Shown here: in pieces, positions 52,076 to 61,380 of the stretch
How the letters are laid out: each line of letters starts with the position of its first letter
Position numbering within the stretch: position 1 is the first letter of the stretch
Assembly (NCBI RefSeq): GCF_020166495.1
Contig: NZ_JAINZS010000001.1
Coordinates: 372,001-436,000 of the forward strand
Source of the DNA: Robertkochia aurantiaca
GTDB lineage: Bacteria; Bacteroidota; Bacteroidia; Flavobacteriales; Flavobacteriaceae
Reading direction: 5' to 3'
Length of the DNA stretch: 64,000 bases
Made by a program: the position numbers and the translations under genes
Notes under the pieces: model-generated
The model's database searches: none
Told to the model about the DNA's origin: nothing
What the model saw: only the letters and a program-made list of their open reading frames with translations

Positions 52076-54496
52076 ATGAAGTTCCTTACTGTATTCATAC
52101 TCTCTGTCGTACTACTTTCCTGTAATAAAGAGCCACGGTTTTCTGTTGATTCCATTTTTGATGAGACCGAGTCTTTAAAAGGCAAAGAAGCTTATCTGCA
52201 ATCACCTTATGTTACGGCGGGGAACAGATTGTATTCGGTAGGGCACCAGGATGGTAGTTTTCCACCGCTGGGATGGCACGTCAAAGATGAAATGGGAGGC
52301 GTGTGGAACCATCCGGTCAAGTTGCTCGATGGATTTACAGCCTCTTGGGTGGAAAACGGTGATACCGTTAATTTAAACCGGGCTGAAACCTTTGTCAACT
52401 ATCCCTTTGCAAACCGGCATTATTACCCTTCCTCAGAGTCGATCAGGGCTCAAAGATGGCAATTTGTGCCGGATGATCGCCAGGGCATGTTCGTACAGTA
52501 CATATTGGAAAATGAATCTGACACCTCAAGAAAACTTGAATTTCTGTTTACCATTCATTCAGATCTAAGGCCTACCTGGCTTGGAGAACGTACGGGAATG
52601 ATCGATACCGATGACCTGGTACAACCGGGTCATGAAGAGGGACCGGTACTGATAAAAGACTCAGAGAATCCCTGGTTCGTTCTTGCAGGGTCAGACACCA
52701 GGCTGCGTCATTCAGATACCCTGCAGAATACCCTGCCGGGTAAGGGAAAGACCGCAATACTTACATATCAACTCGATATGGAGCCCAGAGAATCGAAGAA
52801 AATCAATTTTTTTATTGCCGGTTCATATCTCAATGAACAGGAAGCCCGGAAGACCTATGATGATATCCGTAAAAATTGGTTCAGGCATTTAAAAAGCAAA
52901 CGCGACCGATATGAGAGCCTGGCGGAAAGAAGCAGATTAACCATTCCTGACAAAGATATAGAAGAAGCGTTCCGATGGCTGAAATACAACAGCGACTGGC
53001 TGGTGCAATCCGTTCCTGAGATCGGCACCGGAATAACAGCCGGAATTCCCGATTACCCATGGTGGTTTGGAGTTGACAGCGAATATGCGCTTAAGGGATA
53101 TATGATGATCGGCCAGGATGATCCGGTTTACAAGACCATAGCCCTGCTTGACAGTATATCGAACGCTGTGAATGGAAATGGGAAGATCGTTCATGAGGTT
53201 TCCACTAATGGCGCTGTATTCAATGAGGGGAACATCAACGAAACCCCGCAATTCGCATCTCTCATTTGGGAAATTTACAAGTGGAACGGTGACAGGGAAT
53301 TTCTGGAGGCTTACTACCCTACCGTTAAAAGCGGACTGGAATGGCTGATGACGGAAACAGATCTCGATGGAAATCTTTTTCCAGACGGATTCGGAATGAT
53401 GGAAATACATGGTCTTGACAGTGAAATGATCGATGTGGCTTCCTATACTCAAAAAGCATTTGCCGATGCTTCTGAGATGGCAAAAGTCATGAACGACAGC
53501 CTGCTCTCTGCAGAATACCACGAAAAAGCAGTGAAACTGGGTGCCCTCATCAACGAGAAATTCTGGTCTGAAAAATTCGAATCCTATGCCGATTTTATAG
53601 GGAAGGATTCCCAGGCTCTGAAGCTAATCGAAGATGCTATTGTAAGAGCAGACACCCTTGATAAGCCGTGGGCGGTAGAGGAACTTAAGGCTACTAAAAA
53701 CTTCATCGAAGAAAATCCGCAAGAGGGTTCGAGGCCTTTTGTGGTACATCACAACTGGGTGGTAAACACGCCTATGGAGGTCGGCTTGGCTGATTCGGCC
53801 AAGGCGATAAAAGGTCTGAACACGGCCCGGCGCTATACCAATCCTTTTGGAGTGTTTGTTACCGGTATCGATCGTGATGAAAGTTCAGAAAACGACGACG
53901 GTTCCTTTGCCGGAAGCAAGGTCTTTTCATATACCGGAGCAGTCATGACCCTCCCTACCGGGGTGCAGGCGATCGCAGAAAATAATTATGGCAGACCCGA
54001 TGAAGCCCTTGATTACCTCAAACGAATGACACGATCTTTCAGTTATGCGCTTCCGGGAAGCTTGTACGAGGTATCACCTGATTACGGGATGATCGCTCAG
54101 GCATGGAATATCTACGGCTATGCCAAACCTTTGATCGGTCAGTTCTTTGGGGTGGATCCCATGGCTTCTGAGAAGAGGGTGCGTATTTCTCCCATGTTCC
54201 CCTCATCATGGCCTGATGCAACATTAGAAAATATTCGCATTTCTGATAACACTCTCAATATTCATATGGAACGGGATGATAAATGGGAGACGCTGATTAT
54301 CTCTCAGGAACTACCCTGGAACATTGATATAGAGAATGACAACATTTCATCTTCAGCAGAAGTACTGGAAGGAGATGTGCGAATCAAATCATCAGGTGAT
54401 GGGGTAACTCTTTTGAGCTCCAAAAGCGAGTTGATCAAAATCAGGTATCAAAGAAAAAACAAGCAAAGTAGCAGCGCAGCCGAAAATAATCTCTGA
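52076..54496 (+). CDS. Lipoprotein glycosidase with six-hairpin fold (glycogen-debranching-like)
   Basis: Predicted periplasm-facing lipoprotein of 806 residues; lipobox VLLSC with the cysteine at 16. An N-terminal beta-sandwich domain (about 20-270) precedes an (alpha/alpha)6 barrel (about 290-720) with WLKYNSDWLVQSVPEIG, IPDYPWWFGVDSEYALKGY, PQFASLIWEIYKWNGD and YTGAVMTLPTGVQAI, resembling the catalytic domain of amylo-alpha-1,6-glucosidases and other six-hairpin hydrolases. A final beta domain follows (about 720-806). The acidic residues in DSEYAL and GFGMMEIHGLD are candidate catalytic positions. Substrate unknown. It is the only plus-strand gene inside the minus-strand men region. Confidence 0.8.
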   Translation: MKFLTVFILSVVLLSCNKEPRFSVDSIFDETESLKGKEAYLQSPYVTAGNRLYSVGHQDGSFPPLGWHVKDEMGGVWNHPVKLLDGFTASWVENGDTVNLNRAETFVNYPFANRHYYPSSESIRAQRWQFVPDDRQGMFVQYILENESDTSRKLEFLFTIHSDLRPTWLGERTGMIDTDDLVQPGHEEGPVLIKDSENPWFVLAGSDTRLRHSDTLQNTLPGKGKTAILTYQLDMEPRESKKINFFIAGSYLNEQEARKTYDDIRKNWFRHLKSKRDRYESLAERSRLTIPDKDIEEAFRWLKYNSDWLVQSVPEIGTGITAGIPDYPWWFGVDSEYALKGYMMIGQDDPVYKTIALLDSISNAVNGNGKIVHEVSTNGAVFNEGNINETPQFASLIWEIYKWNGDREFLEAYYPTVKSGLEWLMTETDLDGNLFPDGFGMMEIHGLDSEMIDVASYTQKAFADASEMAKVMNDSLLSAEYHEKAVKLGALINEKFWSEKFESYADFIGKDSQALKLIEDAIVRADTLDKPWAVEELKATKNFIEENPQEGSRPFVVHHNWVVNTPMEVGLADSAKAIKGLNTARRYTNPFGVFVTGIDRDESSENDDGSFAGSKVFSYTGAVMTLPTGVQAIAENNYGRPDEALDYLKRMTRSFSYALPGSLYEVSPDYGMIAQAWNIYGYAKPLIGQFFGVDPMASEKRVRISPMFPSSWPDATLENIRISDNTLNIHMERDDKWETLIISQELPWNIDIENDNISSSAEVLEGDVRIKSSGDGVTLLSSKSELIKIRYQRKNKQSSSAAENNL

Positions 54497-54581
54497 AAGC
54501 GCAAGGATCTTTTCAGAGGCCTCCTATGAAAACTGATATACCCCGGGCTATCTCATTTAAACTTTCTGTGACAGGGCAACC

Positions 54582-56360
54582 TTACTGATTGTTGGCCAGA
54601 TAGGTGAAATACTGCATCAATATCTTGTCGTTTTCAGTGCGAGGAGTAAAAATTTCAAGCAACTTGGGTCGGTCTGATTCCACATAGAATTCCTGTTGAT
54701 GTTCCTGCAACTCCTCCAGGGTATCTGCCCTGTGATAATCGATATTAAAGGTTTGGCAAAGTCCTTCTGCAGTAAGATCATGAGTGGTTTCGAAGTAGGT
54801 TTCGAAATTTTCAGAACTTTTATCTCCCGGAAGGATCCTGAAGATCCCCCCTCCGCTGTTGTTGATGATCACTATGCGAAAATCAGAACGCAGATAATTA
54901 TTCCACAACCCGTTCGAATCATAAAAGAAACTAAGATCACCACTTATCAAAACGGTAGGAGTTTCAGCCTTCCATGCTGCTCCCACTGCCGTACTGGTAC
55001 TACCGTCTATACCGCTGGTACCACGATTGCAAAAGACCTTAATGGTTTCACTTATGCGGAACAACTGTGCGTATCGTATCGTAGAACTATTGCTAAGCTG
55101 GAGATGGTATTCATCGGGAATTCCCTTTAAAATATGCTCATAGGCTTTGAAGTCAGAGAACGGAATGCTTTCCACATATTTTTTGTGGAAGCTGGTTCTT
55201 TGTTCCCTTATCTTCTCCCAGAAAGATTGGTAACCGGAAGCACTATTTTCTGTCTTCTTAAGAAATTTTTCCAAAAACATTGAAGGGTGTAACCTGATAT
55301 GGCGGCTCAGGCAAAAAAAGGTATCAAAGGCCCTTTTTTCGTCGATATGCCAATGGTGTTCCGGTTGATATTTCCTTAAAAATGCCTTGATCTTCTTTGA
55401 AACGATCATCCCGCCAAAAGTGAGCAGTACCTCGGGCTGCAAGCGTTGATAAAAGCTTTCGGCATCTTCAAGTTTATCAAGGGGAGCTATTAATTTGTCT
55501 ATAAATGGGAAAAAATCCCTGTGATGCAGGTTCGAGGTCGTTTCGGTTAGAACAATGACCGATTCATCTTTTGCAAGCTGCTCCAAAACTTCGAAGGGAA
55601 TGGAATCAGGACTGTTCACCCCTACCAGAACCATCTTTCGTTGAGCTCCGTTCCAGGTGGTAACCAATTCATCCCATTCACTTTCGCCAAGTTGGTAGGT
55701 CTCTTCGCTTTTAACCACTCTTTTTGGTTGTACAACCGGATGATCGCTCCGGTTATAAAGGGGTTCTTCAAAGGGTGCATTCAAATGCACAGGGCCCTTA
55801 CCATGTACTGCTGTACTCAAAGCCTCATTGATGGTTACCTCGTTGTAATGCTGTATCTCAGACTGTAATGAAGGTTTATTTCTTGCCAGCTGTAACAAAG
55901 GCGGAACGCTATCCTGGTCTCTTATGATATTCGGATCATTATCCCGGAGATCCTGCTTCAGGTTACCGGAATACAATATATGCCTGTGAAAGATATTATC
56001 CTGCCTGATGGTTTGCCCGTCGCCGATGTCGATACGATATGGCGGACGATCGGCAGAGATAACCACTAAAGGGATGTCGCTGTAAAAAGCTTCTGAAACT
56101 GCCGGATAATAATTCAAAAGGGCAGAACCTGAGGTACAGACAACCGCCGCCGGCTCTTTTAATTGCTGGGAGAGCCCCAGGGCAAAAAAGGCAGCGCTTC
56201 TTTCATCTACGATACTATAGGTAGCAAACCAGGGGTCTTCTGTGAAACCGATGGTTAGGGGAGCGTTGCGGCTTCCCGGAGATATTACTATATGCCTGAC
56301 TCCGTTTTGCTTACAAAGATCGACTATGGTATGTGCCAGGGGAATTTCAGTATACTTCAT
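54582..56360 (-). CDS. menD: SEPHCHC synthase (2-succinyl-5-enolpyruvyl-6-hydroxy-3-cyclohexene-1-carboxylate synthase)
   Basis: Thiamine-diphosphate enzyme that condenses isochorismate with 2-oxoglutarate, the first committed step to menaquinone. The 592 residues have HIVISPGSRNAPLTIGF (about 23-39), the activating glutamate in SIVDERSAAFFALGL (about 48-62), SADRPPYRIDIGDGQTI, and the C-terminal cofactor motif GDLSFFYDSNGLWN then IINNSGGGIF. Length (E. coli MenD 556) and order are typical. It is downstream of menF in the same direction, 61 bases away. Confidence 0.96.
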   Translation of the reverse strand: MKYTEIPLAHTIVDLCKQNGVRHIVISPGSRNAPLTIGFTEDPWFATYSIVDERSAAFFALGLSQQLKEPAAVVCTSGSALLNYYPAVSEAFYSDIPLVVISADRPPYRIDIGDGQTIRQDNIFHRHILYSGNLKQDLRDNDPNIIRDQDSVPPLLQLARNKPSLQSEIQHYNEVTINEALSTAVHGKGPVHLNAPFEEPLYNRSDHPVVQPKRVVKSEETYQLGESEWDELVTTWNGAQRKMVLVGVNSPDSIPFEVLEQLAKDESVIVLTETTSNLHHRDFFPFIDKLIAPLDKLEDAESFYQRLQPEVLLTFGGMIVSKKIKAFLRKYQPEHHWHIDEKRAFDTFFCLSRHIRLHPSMFLEKFLKKTENSASGYQSFWEKIREQRTSFHKKYVESIPFSDFKAYEHILKGIPDEYHLQLSNSSTIRYAQLFRISETIKVFCNRGTSGIDGSTSTAVGAAWKAETPTVLISGDLSFFYDSNGLWNNYLRSDFRIVIINNSGGGIFRILPGDKSSENFETYFETTHDLTAEGLCQTFNIDYHRADTLEELQEHQQEFYVESDRPKLLEIFTPRTENDKILMQYFTYLANNQ

Positions 56361-56421
56361 GCTAGATACACGGCAATTTTTCAGTAAAAATACATAAAGT
56401 TATCGCCTTTGCCGAAATAAC

Positions 56422-57495
56422 TCATTGCCTGAGAACCCTCAAAATGGTTTCAGCTTTGTTTTCGGTTTCCTGCCATTCCCTTTCGGGGTCAGAATCCTGT
56501 GTTATCCCCCCGCCGGCATACAGGCTCAGCAAGCCATCACGATAACAGCAGCAGCGCAAATTAACAAACAACCTGCTCTTGCGATTCTCGTTTTCACCGA
56601 GATTGATTTCTCCGAAGTAGCCCGTGTAGTATGAACGATCATAATTCTCATGCCGATCCAGAAAGTCAACAGCGGCTTTTGCGGGAAGCCCTCCCACGGC
56701 CGGAGTCGGATGTAAGGCCCGGGCAAGCTCCCCCGGGCTAACCCGGTGCGGATCGAACCGGGCACTCACCATGGTTCTCAGGTGCAGAAGATTCCCGGCT
56801 CTGACCGTGGCTACCTCATCCTTTTCAGGACTATCGGCAAAAGGTTTCAGAGCCTCGAGTATAGCCTCGGTAACCAGGGCCTGTTCTTCAATTTCCTTGT
56901 TTCCCCAATGTACTTTCTCGGTGCCATTAAATGTCTGTGTGCCGGCCAGCGACATGGTAGTGATTTTGTTACCCTCTATATTCATAAGAGTTTCGGGGGT
57001 GGCTCCCATCCAGTAACCCGTTTGGGGGTGATACCAGCAATATACCATGGCTGCCGGGTATGCTGTTCTCAGTCTTTGAAAGAGCTGTAAAGGAGCTACC
57101 TCATCTGAGCGGAAGTCGATTCGCCTGGAAACGACCACTTTTTTAAGTTCAGAATTTCTGATCTGATCAATCGCTCTTTTCACCAAAAACATATGTGCTT
57201 CTTTTTGTGCAGAAAGATCGGTAACAACCTCTAAGTTAATCGTGTTCGATCCGGTCTGTTCCGGCAAGTCTGTGGATGAAAAACTCAATTGATGTTCAGC
57301 AGGAATATAAATCATCGGTCTGCCTTGACTGAAGGGAGCCATGACGAATCCGGAAACGTTGAGATCAGACGTCGTGTGGGTTTTAAGATCGGTCTGATAA
57401 AAAGCCCTGAACTCACTTGACCCCGGAACGGAATAGACCACAAAAGGGTACCCCTTATCGCTGATGTTCTGTATGTGCTGCCACTCTGATCCCAC
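56422..57495 (-). CDS. menF: Isochorismate synthase (MenF/EntC type)
   Basis: Converts chorismate to isochorismate at the head of the menaquinone pathway. The 357 residues belong to the chorismate-binding family: KKVVVSRRIDF (about 118-128), YWMGATPETLMNIEG (about 161-175), TMSLAGTQTFNG, HLRTMVSARF, LHPTPAVGGLPA (about 260-271) and YTGYFGEINL, with metal-binding glutamates in the usual places. The frame appears to start at GTG (57495); no in-frame ATG lies between it and the upstream stop. Only 11 bases separate it from the thioesterase gene. Men context favours MenF over siderophore EntC. Confidence 0.93.
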   Translation of the reverse strand: MGSEWQHIQNISDKGYPFVVYSVPGSSEFRAFYQTDLKTHTTSDLNVSGFVMAPFSQGRPMIYIPAEHQLSFSSTDLPEQTGSNTINLEVVTDLSAQKEAHMFLVKRAIDQIRNSELKKVVVSRRIDFRSDEVAPLQLFQRLRTAYPAAMVYCWYHPQTGYWMGATPETLMNIEGNKITTMSLAGTQTFNGTEKVHWGNKEIEEQALVTEAILEALKPFADSPEKDEVATVRAGNLLHLRTMVSARFDPHRVSPGELARALHPTPAVGGLPAKAAVDFLDRHENYDRSYYTGYFGEINLGENENRKSRLFVNLRCCCYRDGLLSLYAGGGITQDSDPEREWQETENKAETILRVLRQ

Positions 57496-57506
57496 AGAAA
57501 GAATTT

Positions 57507-57932
57507 CTATTTATTTGTACTCAAGGTGATAGTGGTAAGCTTGCACAGCGAGATAAGCCTGTCTTCCTCATCGGTAACCCTGATCTCCCATAACTGGGTC
57601 GTTCTTCCCTTATGTAAGATACTGGCTTTTGCATAAACGTATCCTTCCCGAACCGATCTTACATGATTGGCAGCGATCTCAATACCTCTGACAAAGAAGT
57701 TATGCGTATCCATAAAGATGAGCGAAGCAGCGCTCCCGGTGCTTTCTGCCAAAGCGACAGTGGCGCCACCATGCAGCACCCCATCGGGTTGATGCACCCT
57801 GGAATTTACGGGCATCCTGGCAAGCAGCCAGTCATCTCCAAGATCACAGTACTCGATTTCAAGAGTTTCCATCAGGGTATTTTTGGAGATCTCCTTGCAA
57901 CGAGCTAAAATTTTTTCCTTTTCAAAGGCCAT
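57507..57932 (-). CDS. menI: Hotdog-fold thioesterase, probable DHNA-CoA hydrolase
   Basis: Hotdog thioesterase of 141 residues, likely the enzyme that frees 1,4-dihydroxy-2-naphthoate from its CoA ester. The key segment QPDGVLHGGATVALAES (about 48-64) matches the YdiI/PaaI pattern, with Gly-rich HGG at 54-56 and the catalytic glutamate at residue 63, the same position as in E. coli YdiI. The EIAANHVRSVREGYVYAKA stretch is also typical. Its position directly before menF and menD, in a region that otherwise lacks this activity, is the main reason for the menI call; a general acyl-CoA thioesterase is the alternative. Confidence 0.8.
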   Translation of the reverse strand: MAFEKEKILARCKEISKNTLMETLEIEYCDLGDDWLLARMPVNSRVHQPDGVLHGGATVALAESTGSAASLIFMDTHNFFVRGIEIAANHVRSVREGYVYAKASILHKGRTTQLWEIRVTDEEDRLISLCKLTTITLSTNK

Positions 57933-57971
57933 ATTACCTAATTTTAGCGTAAAAATACAAAAGAGGACCCA

Positions 57972-58520
57972 ATGAAGATACCCCGGCTGGAAAATCAGAT
58001 CGCCAGACTGGAACCACTGACCATGAGCAATTTTAAATACCTCCTTCCCATAGCAGGTGAAAAAGAAATTTTAAAATATTCTCCTTCAGATATTTCCACT
58101 TTCAGCAAACTTCGCGCCTATGTGACAGAAGCTCTTGAGGAAGCCAACCAGGACAAGGCCCTTCCTTTTATCATTTTAGACAAACGCTCAGGCAAAGTTG
58201 CCGGTTCCACCCGTTTTGGTCATATCGATCTCAAACAACGCAAACTTCATATTGGCTGGACATGGCTGGGTCAGGAATTCAGGGGTACCGGTCTGAACAA
58301 AGCGGTAAAGGAGCTTATGATCAACTATGCTTTTGGAGAAATGCGAATGGAAAAGATCGAATTCAGGGTCGATGAAAGAAATCTTCGTTCCAGAAGAGCA
58401 CTCGAAAAACTGGGCGTAAAACTTGAAGGTATACTGCGTAAAGATATTTACCTGTCTGATGGCTATAAAAGGAACACCTGCTGTTACGGTCTTCTGAAAG
58501 AAGAATGGACCATCAGTTAG
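57972..58520 (+). CDS. GNAT-family N-acetyltransferase
   Basis: Cytoplasmic acetyltransferase of 182 residues, RimJ/RimL-like. Motifs: ARLEPLTMSNFKYLLPIA at the N-terminus, GKVAGSTRFGHID (about 74-86), IGWTWLGQEFRGTGLNKAVKE-type acetyl-CoA loop (R/QxxGxG/A: GQEFRGTGLNK, about 99-109), and RMEKIEFRVDERNLRSRRALEKLG (about 124-147). Substrate not predictable; close relatives acetylate N-terminal or small amines. It is divergent from the thioesterase/men genes, with a 39-base gap between them. Confidence 0.9.
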   Translation: MKIPRLENQIARLEPLTMSNFKYLLPIAGEKEILKYSPSDISTFSKLRAYVTEALEEANQDKALPFIILDKRSGKVAGSTRFGHIDLKQRKLHIGWTWLGQEFRGTGLNKAVKELMINYAFGEMRMEKIEFRVDERNLRSRRALEKLGVKLEGILRKDIYLSDGYKRNTCCYGLLKEEWTIS

Positions 58521-58600
58521 ACACACCTTCTCAACTTTTTCCAGTCACTTTTTTGAAAAAATTCTGTTTTTTTCGTCATTGTCTTATTATATCACAATCA

Positions 58601-58634
58601 ACTGTTAAACAGTGTCTTACATGATAAATATCAT
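58601..58634. promoter_or_regulatory. Two adjacent palindromes upstream of the PepSY-like gene
   Basis: ACTGTTAAACAGT (58601-58613, perfect) and ATGATAAATATCAT (58621-58634, arms ATGAT/ATCAT) lie within 90 bases upstream of the start codon. Such pairs often bind dimeric regulators. Confidence 0.4.
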
Positions 58635-58690
58635 AGCATTTAATTAGGATAGTGACTACCTTCTGTCGGCAACTTAAAATACAAGAAGTC

Positions 58691-59194
58691 ATGAAAAAAA
58701 TCATTATGGTCCTTCTTATTTTGGGTCTGACCAGCCCAATCGTTGCGCAGGACGTAGTTGAATTATCTGCGGTTGAAGTGTCTGCTATGAATTACAAGTA
58801 CCTAAAAGATGTAGGTTCTGCAGAAGCAGCAGTACCAGTAAGATTACTGGAAGAAAAAGTCGCCCGATACGATTTAAAAAGCTCTGATATTTACAGTGAT
58901 GAATATGAAACATACACCGTAAATTTTTTCATTCCTGATGGTAAGGTGGTCGCAGCCTATGACAAAGACGGCAATCTGGTAAGAACCATCGAAAAATTCA
59001 AAAATGTTAGTCTCCCGAACCCTTCCAGAAAAGCCCTTTTAGAGCGATTTCCGGGCTGGGAAATGACTGAGAATATTTACCGGGTCACCTACCATACTAA
59101 AAAGGGTGTAGGCAGAAAAGATTACAGTGTGAAACTGGTAAATGGTGACCAGGTCCTAAGGGTCAAAGTAGATGATCAGGGTAATTTTATGTAA
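58691..59194 (+). CDS. Secreted PepSY-like protein
   Basis: Exported protein of 167 residues starting MKKIIMVLLILGLTSPIVAQ (signal peptide about 20 residues). The mature protein has the repeated half-domain pattern of the PepSY-like/DUF2874 group: VPVRLLEEKVARYDLKSSDIYSD, then YTVNFFIPDGKVVAAYDKDGNLVRT, and a second copy-like part, ALLERFPGWEMTENIYRVTYHTKKGVGR, then KVDDQGNFM. Function is unknown; in Bacteroidota these are often small secreted or periplasmic proteins linked to two-component systems. A longer frame from 58652 would hide the signal peptide. Confidence 0.78.
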   Translation: MKKIIMVLLILGLTSPIVAQDVVELSAVEVSAMNYKYLKDVGSAEAAVPVRLLEEKVARYDLKSSDIYSDEYETYTVNFFIPDGKVVAAYDKDGNLVRTIEKFKNVSLPNPSRKALLERFPGWEMTENIYRVTYHTKKGVGRKDYSVKLVNGDQVLRVKVDDQGNFM

Positions 59195-59226
59195 AAACCT
59201 TTTAACCGGAGGTTTATGTCAGGAAA

Positions 59227-59249
59227 TGCCCGGGGAAACCCGGGTTTTT
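59227..59249 (+). terminator. Terminator of the PepSY-like gene
   Basis: CCCGGG, a GAAA tetraloop and CCCGGG, followed by five T. Confidence 0.88.
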
Positions 59250-59289
59250 CTTTTATACTCAGAACCGGTTACAGGAAGGTTACGGAATG

Positions 59290-59326
59290 AAAAAAGCCAT
59301 TCCCGTTTTAGGAATGGCTTTTTTTT
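59290..59326. terminator. Bidirectional terminator, mainly for dnaK
   Basis: AAGCCATTCC and GGAATGGCTT form a 10-base stem with a seven-base loop, flanked by A and T runs. It lies 26 bases beyond the dnaK stop on the minus strand. Confidence 0.9.
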
Positions 59327-59351
59327 ATTCATTGAAGGTTTTTCAGAAGGA

Positions 59352-61280
59352 TTATTTCACCTCTTCAAAGTCGACGTCCTGAACGTCTTCACCTTCTTTT
59401 CCTCCACCCTGGTCACTGCCTCCGGTGGCTCCGGATCCGGCATCTCCCCCGGCTCCTGCTGCACCACCCTGAGCTTCTGCCTGGGCTTTGTACATTTCTT
59501 CTGAAGCTTGCTTCCAGGCCTCGTTGATCTTATCAAGTGCAGGCTGCACCTTGTCAAGGTCCTGAGACTCGTGAGCTTTTTTCAATTCTTCAAGAGCATC
59601 TTCGATAGGCTTTTTCTTATCGGCAGAAAGCTTATCACCGAATTCCTTCAGCTGCTTTTCTGTCTGGAAGATCATCGAATCGGCCTCGTTGAGCTTTTCA
59701 ACACGCTCTTTGGCTTTTTGGTCTGCTTCGGCATTGGCCTCGGCTTCCTTCTTCATTTTTTCGATTTCCTCTTCGGTCAATCCAGAAGAAGCCTCGATAC
59801 GGATCTTTTGCTCTTTATTGGTGCCTTTATCTTTTGCAGATACGTTGATAATACCATTCGCGTCGATATCAAAGGTCACTTCGATCTGAGGAACTCCCCT
59901 TGGTGCAGGCGGAATTCCGTCAAGGTGGAATCTACCGATGGTTTTGTTATCTGCTGCCATCGGACGTTCACCCTGAAGTACGTGGATCTCAACCGAAGGC
60001 TGATTATCTGCCGCTGTGGAGAATACCTGTGACTTCTTGGTAGGGATAGTGGTATTGGCCTCTATAAGCTTGGTCATTACACCTCCCATGGTTTCAATAC
60101 CTAACGAAAGCGGGGTTACATCAAGAAGCAATACGTCTTTAACGTCTCCTGTAAGAACACCACCCTGAATAGCAGCACCGATAGCTACTACCTCATCAGG
60201 ATTCACTCCTTTAGAAGGTTTCTTACCAAAGAATTTTTCAACTGCTTCCTGTACAGCTGGTATCCTGGTCGATCCACCTACGAGAATGATCTCGTCTATA
60301 TCGCTTTTAGAAAGTCCGGCACTCTTAAGAGCCGTCTCACAAGGCTTGATGGTTCTCTCTACCAGGTCACTGATAAGCTGCTCGAATTTAGAACGGCTCA
60401 ATGATCTTACCAGGTGCTTGGGACCTGAAGCGGTTGCTGTAACGTATGGCAAATTGATCTCTGTCTGGCTGGAAGAAGAAAGCTCGATTTTTGCTTTCTC
60501 AGCAGCTTCTTTCAAACGCTGTAATGCCATAGGATCCTTTCTAAGGTCGATCTCCTCTTCCTTCTGGAACTCATCGGCCAGCCAGTCGATGATCTTTTCA
60601 TCTACATCATCACCTCCCAGGTGGGTGTCTCCGTCTGTAGAAAGTACTTCAAATACGCCGTCTCCCAGTTCAAGAATAGAAACGTCATGGGTACCTCCAC
60701 CAAAGTCAAATACCACGATCTTCTGATCTTCACCTTTTTTATCAAGACCATAAGCCAGCGCAGCTGCGGTAGGCTCGTTGATAATACGCTCCACTTTCAA
60801 TCCGGCGATCTCTCCGGCCTCTTTGGTTGCCTGACGCTGAGAGTCATTAAAGTAAGCCGGTACGGTAATCACTGCCTGCGAAACATCCTGTCCGAGATAC
60901 TCTTCAGCGGTCTTCTTCATCTTCTGAAGAATCATGGCTGAAAGCTCCTGAGGCGTATACATACGGCCGTCGATCTCCACCCTTGCGGTGTCATTATCAC
61001 CTTTTACCACTTTATAAGGAACACGCTGCGCCTCTTTCTCTACTTCAGAGTATTTGTTCCCCATAAAACGCTTGATGGAATAAATGGTCTTATTAGGATT
61101 GGTTACCGCCTGGCGCTTGGCAGGATCACCAACCTTTATTTCTCCACCTTCTACGAATGCTATCACAGATGGTGTTGTTCTTTTTCCCTCTGCATTAGGA
61201 ATAACTACCGGTTCGTTCCCCTCCATTACAGAAACACAGGAGTTGGTAGTACCTAAATCAATTCCGATAATTTTACTCAT
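59352..61280 (-). CDS. dnaK: Chaperone protein DnaK (Hsp70)
   Basis: ATP-dependent Hsp70 chaperone. The 642-residue form from [20 protein letters not shown] has the three Hsp70 signatures: [10 protein letters not shown] (about 5-14), [13 protein letters not shown] (about 190-202) and [16 protein letters not shown] (about 335-350). The substrate domain (from about 390, [17 protein letters not shown]) is complete, and the C-terminal lid ends in a Gly/Ala-rich linker and the acidic tail [12 protein letters not shown] frame extending to 61484 has no homology and is rejected. dnaJ and grpE are not adjacent. A possible promoter (TTG, 22 bases, CAATTTTG, minus strand, 61301-61333) ends about 20 bases from the ATG. 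Confidence 0.97.
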   Translation of the reverse strand: MSKIIGIDLGTTNSCVSVMEGNEPVVIPNAEGKRTTPSVIAFVEGGEIKVGDPAKRQAVTNPNKTIYSIKRFMGNKYSEVEKEAQRVPYKVVKGDNDTARVEIDGRMYTPQELSAMILQKMKKTAEEYLGQDVSQAVITVPAYFNDSQRQATKEAGEIAGLKVERIINEPTAAALAYGLDKKGEDQKIVVFDFGGGTHDVSILELGDGVFEVLSTDGDTHLGGDDVDEKIIDWLADEFQKEEEIDLRKDPMALQRLKEAAEKAKIELSSSSQTEINLPYVTATASGPKHLVRSLSRSKFEQLISDLVERTIKPCETALKSAGLSKSDIDEIILVGGSTRIPAVQEAVEKFFGKKPSKGVNPDEVVAIGAAIQGGVLTGDVKDVLLLDVTPLSLGIETMGGVMTKLIEANTTIPTKKSQVFSTAADNQPSVEIHVLQGERPMAADNKTIGRFHLDGIPPAPRGVPQIEVTFDIDANGIINVSAKDKGTNKEQKIRIEASSGLTEEEIEKMKKEAEANAEADQKAKERVEKLNEADSMIFQTEKQLKEFGDKLSADKKKPIEDALEELKKAHESQDLDKVQPALDKINEAWKQASEEMYKAQAEAQGGAAGAGGDAGSGATGGSDQGGGKEGEDVQDVDFEEVK

Positions 61281-61300
61281 GCTAATTTTATTATAGTGTT

Positions 61301-61380
61301 CAAAATTGTTTTCTCTCGATCTAACTGAGTCAATCTTTATGCCACTAAACAAAATATGACAAGCTGTCAGATTCTCTGAC
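61301..61380 (-). promoter_or_regulatory. dnaK upstream region with candidate promoter and palindrome
   Basis: On the minus strand TTG (61333-61331), 22 bases, then CAATTTTG (61308-61301) is a near-consensus promoter. Further upstream GTCAGA-TTC-TCTGAC (61366-61380) is a perfect inverted repeat next to a second, GACAAGCTGTC (about 61358-61368), that shares its GTC. Confidence 0.4.

Noticed and set aside
61358-61380. CIRCE (HrcA) operator before dnaK
   Set aside because: The inverted repeats do not contain TTAGCACTC or GAGTGCTAA and the spacing is wrong.
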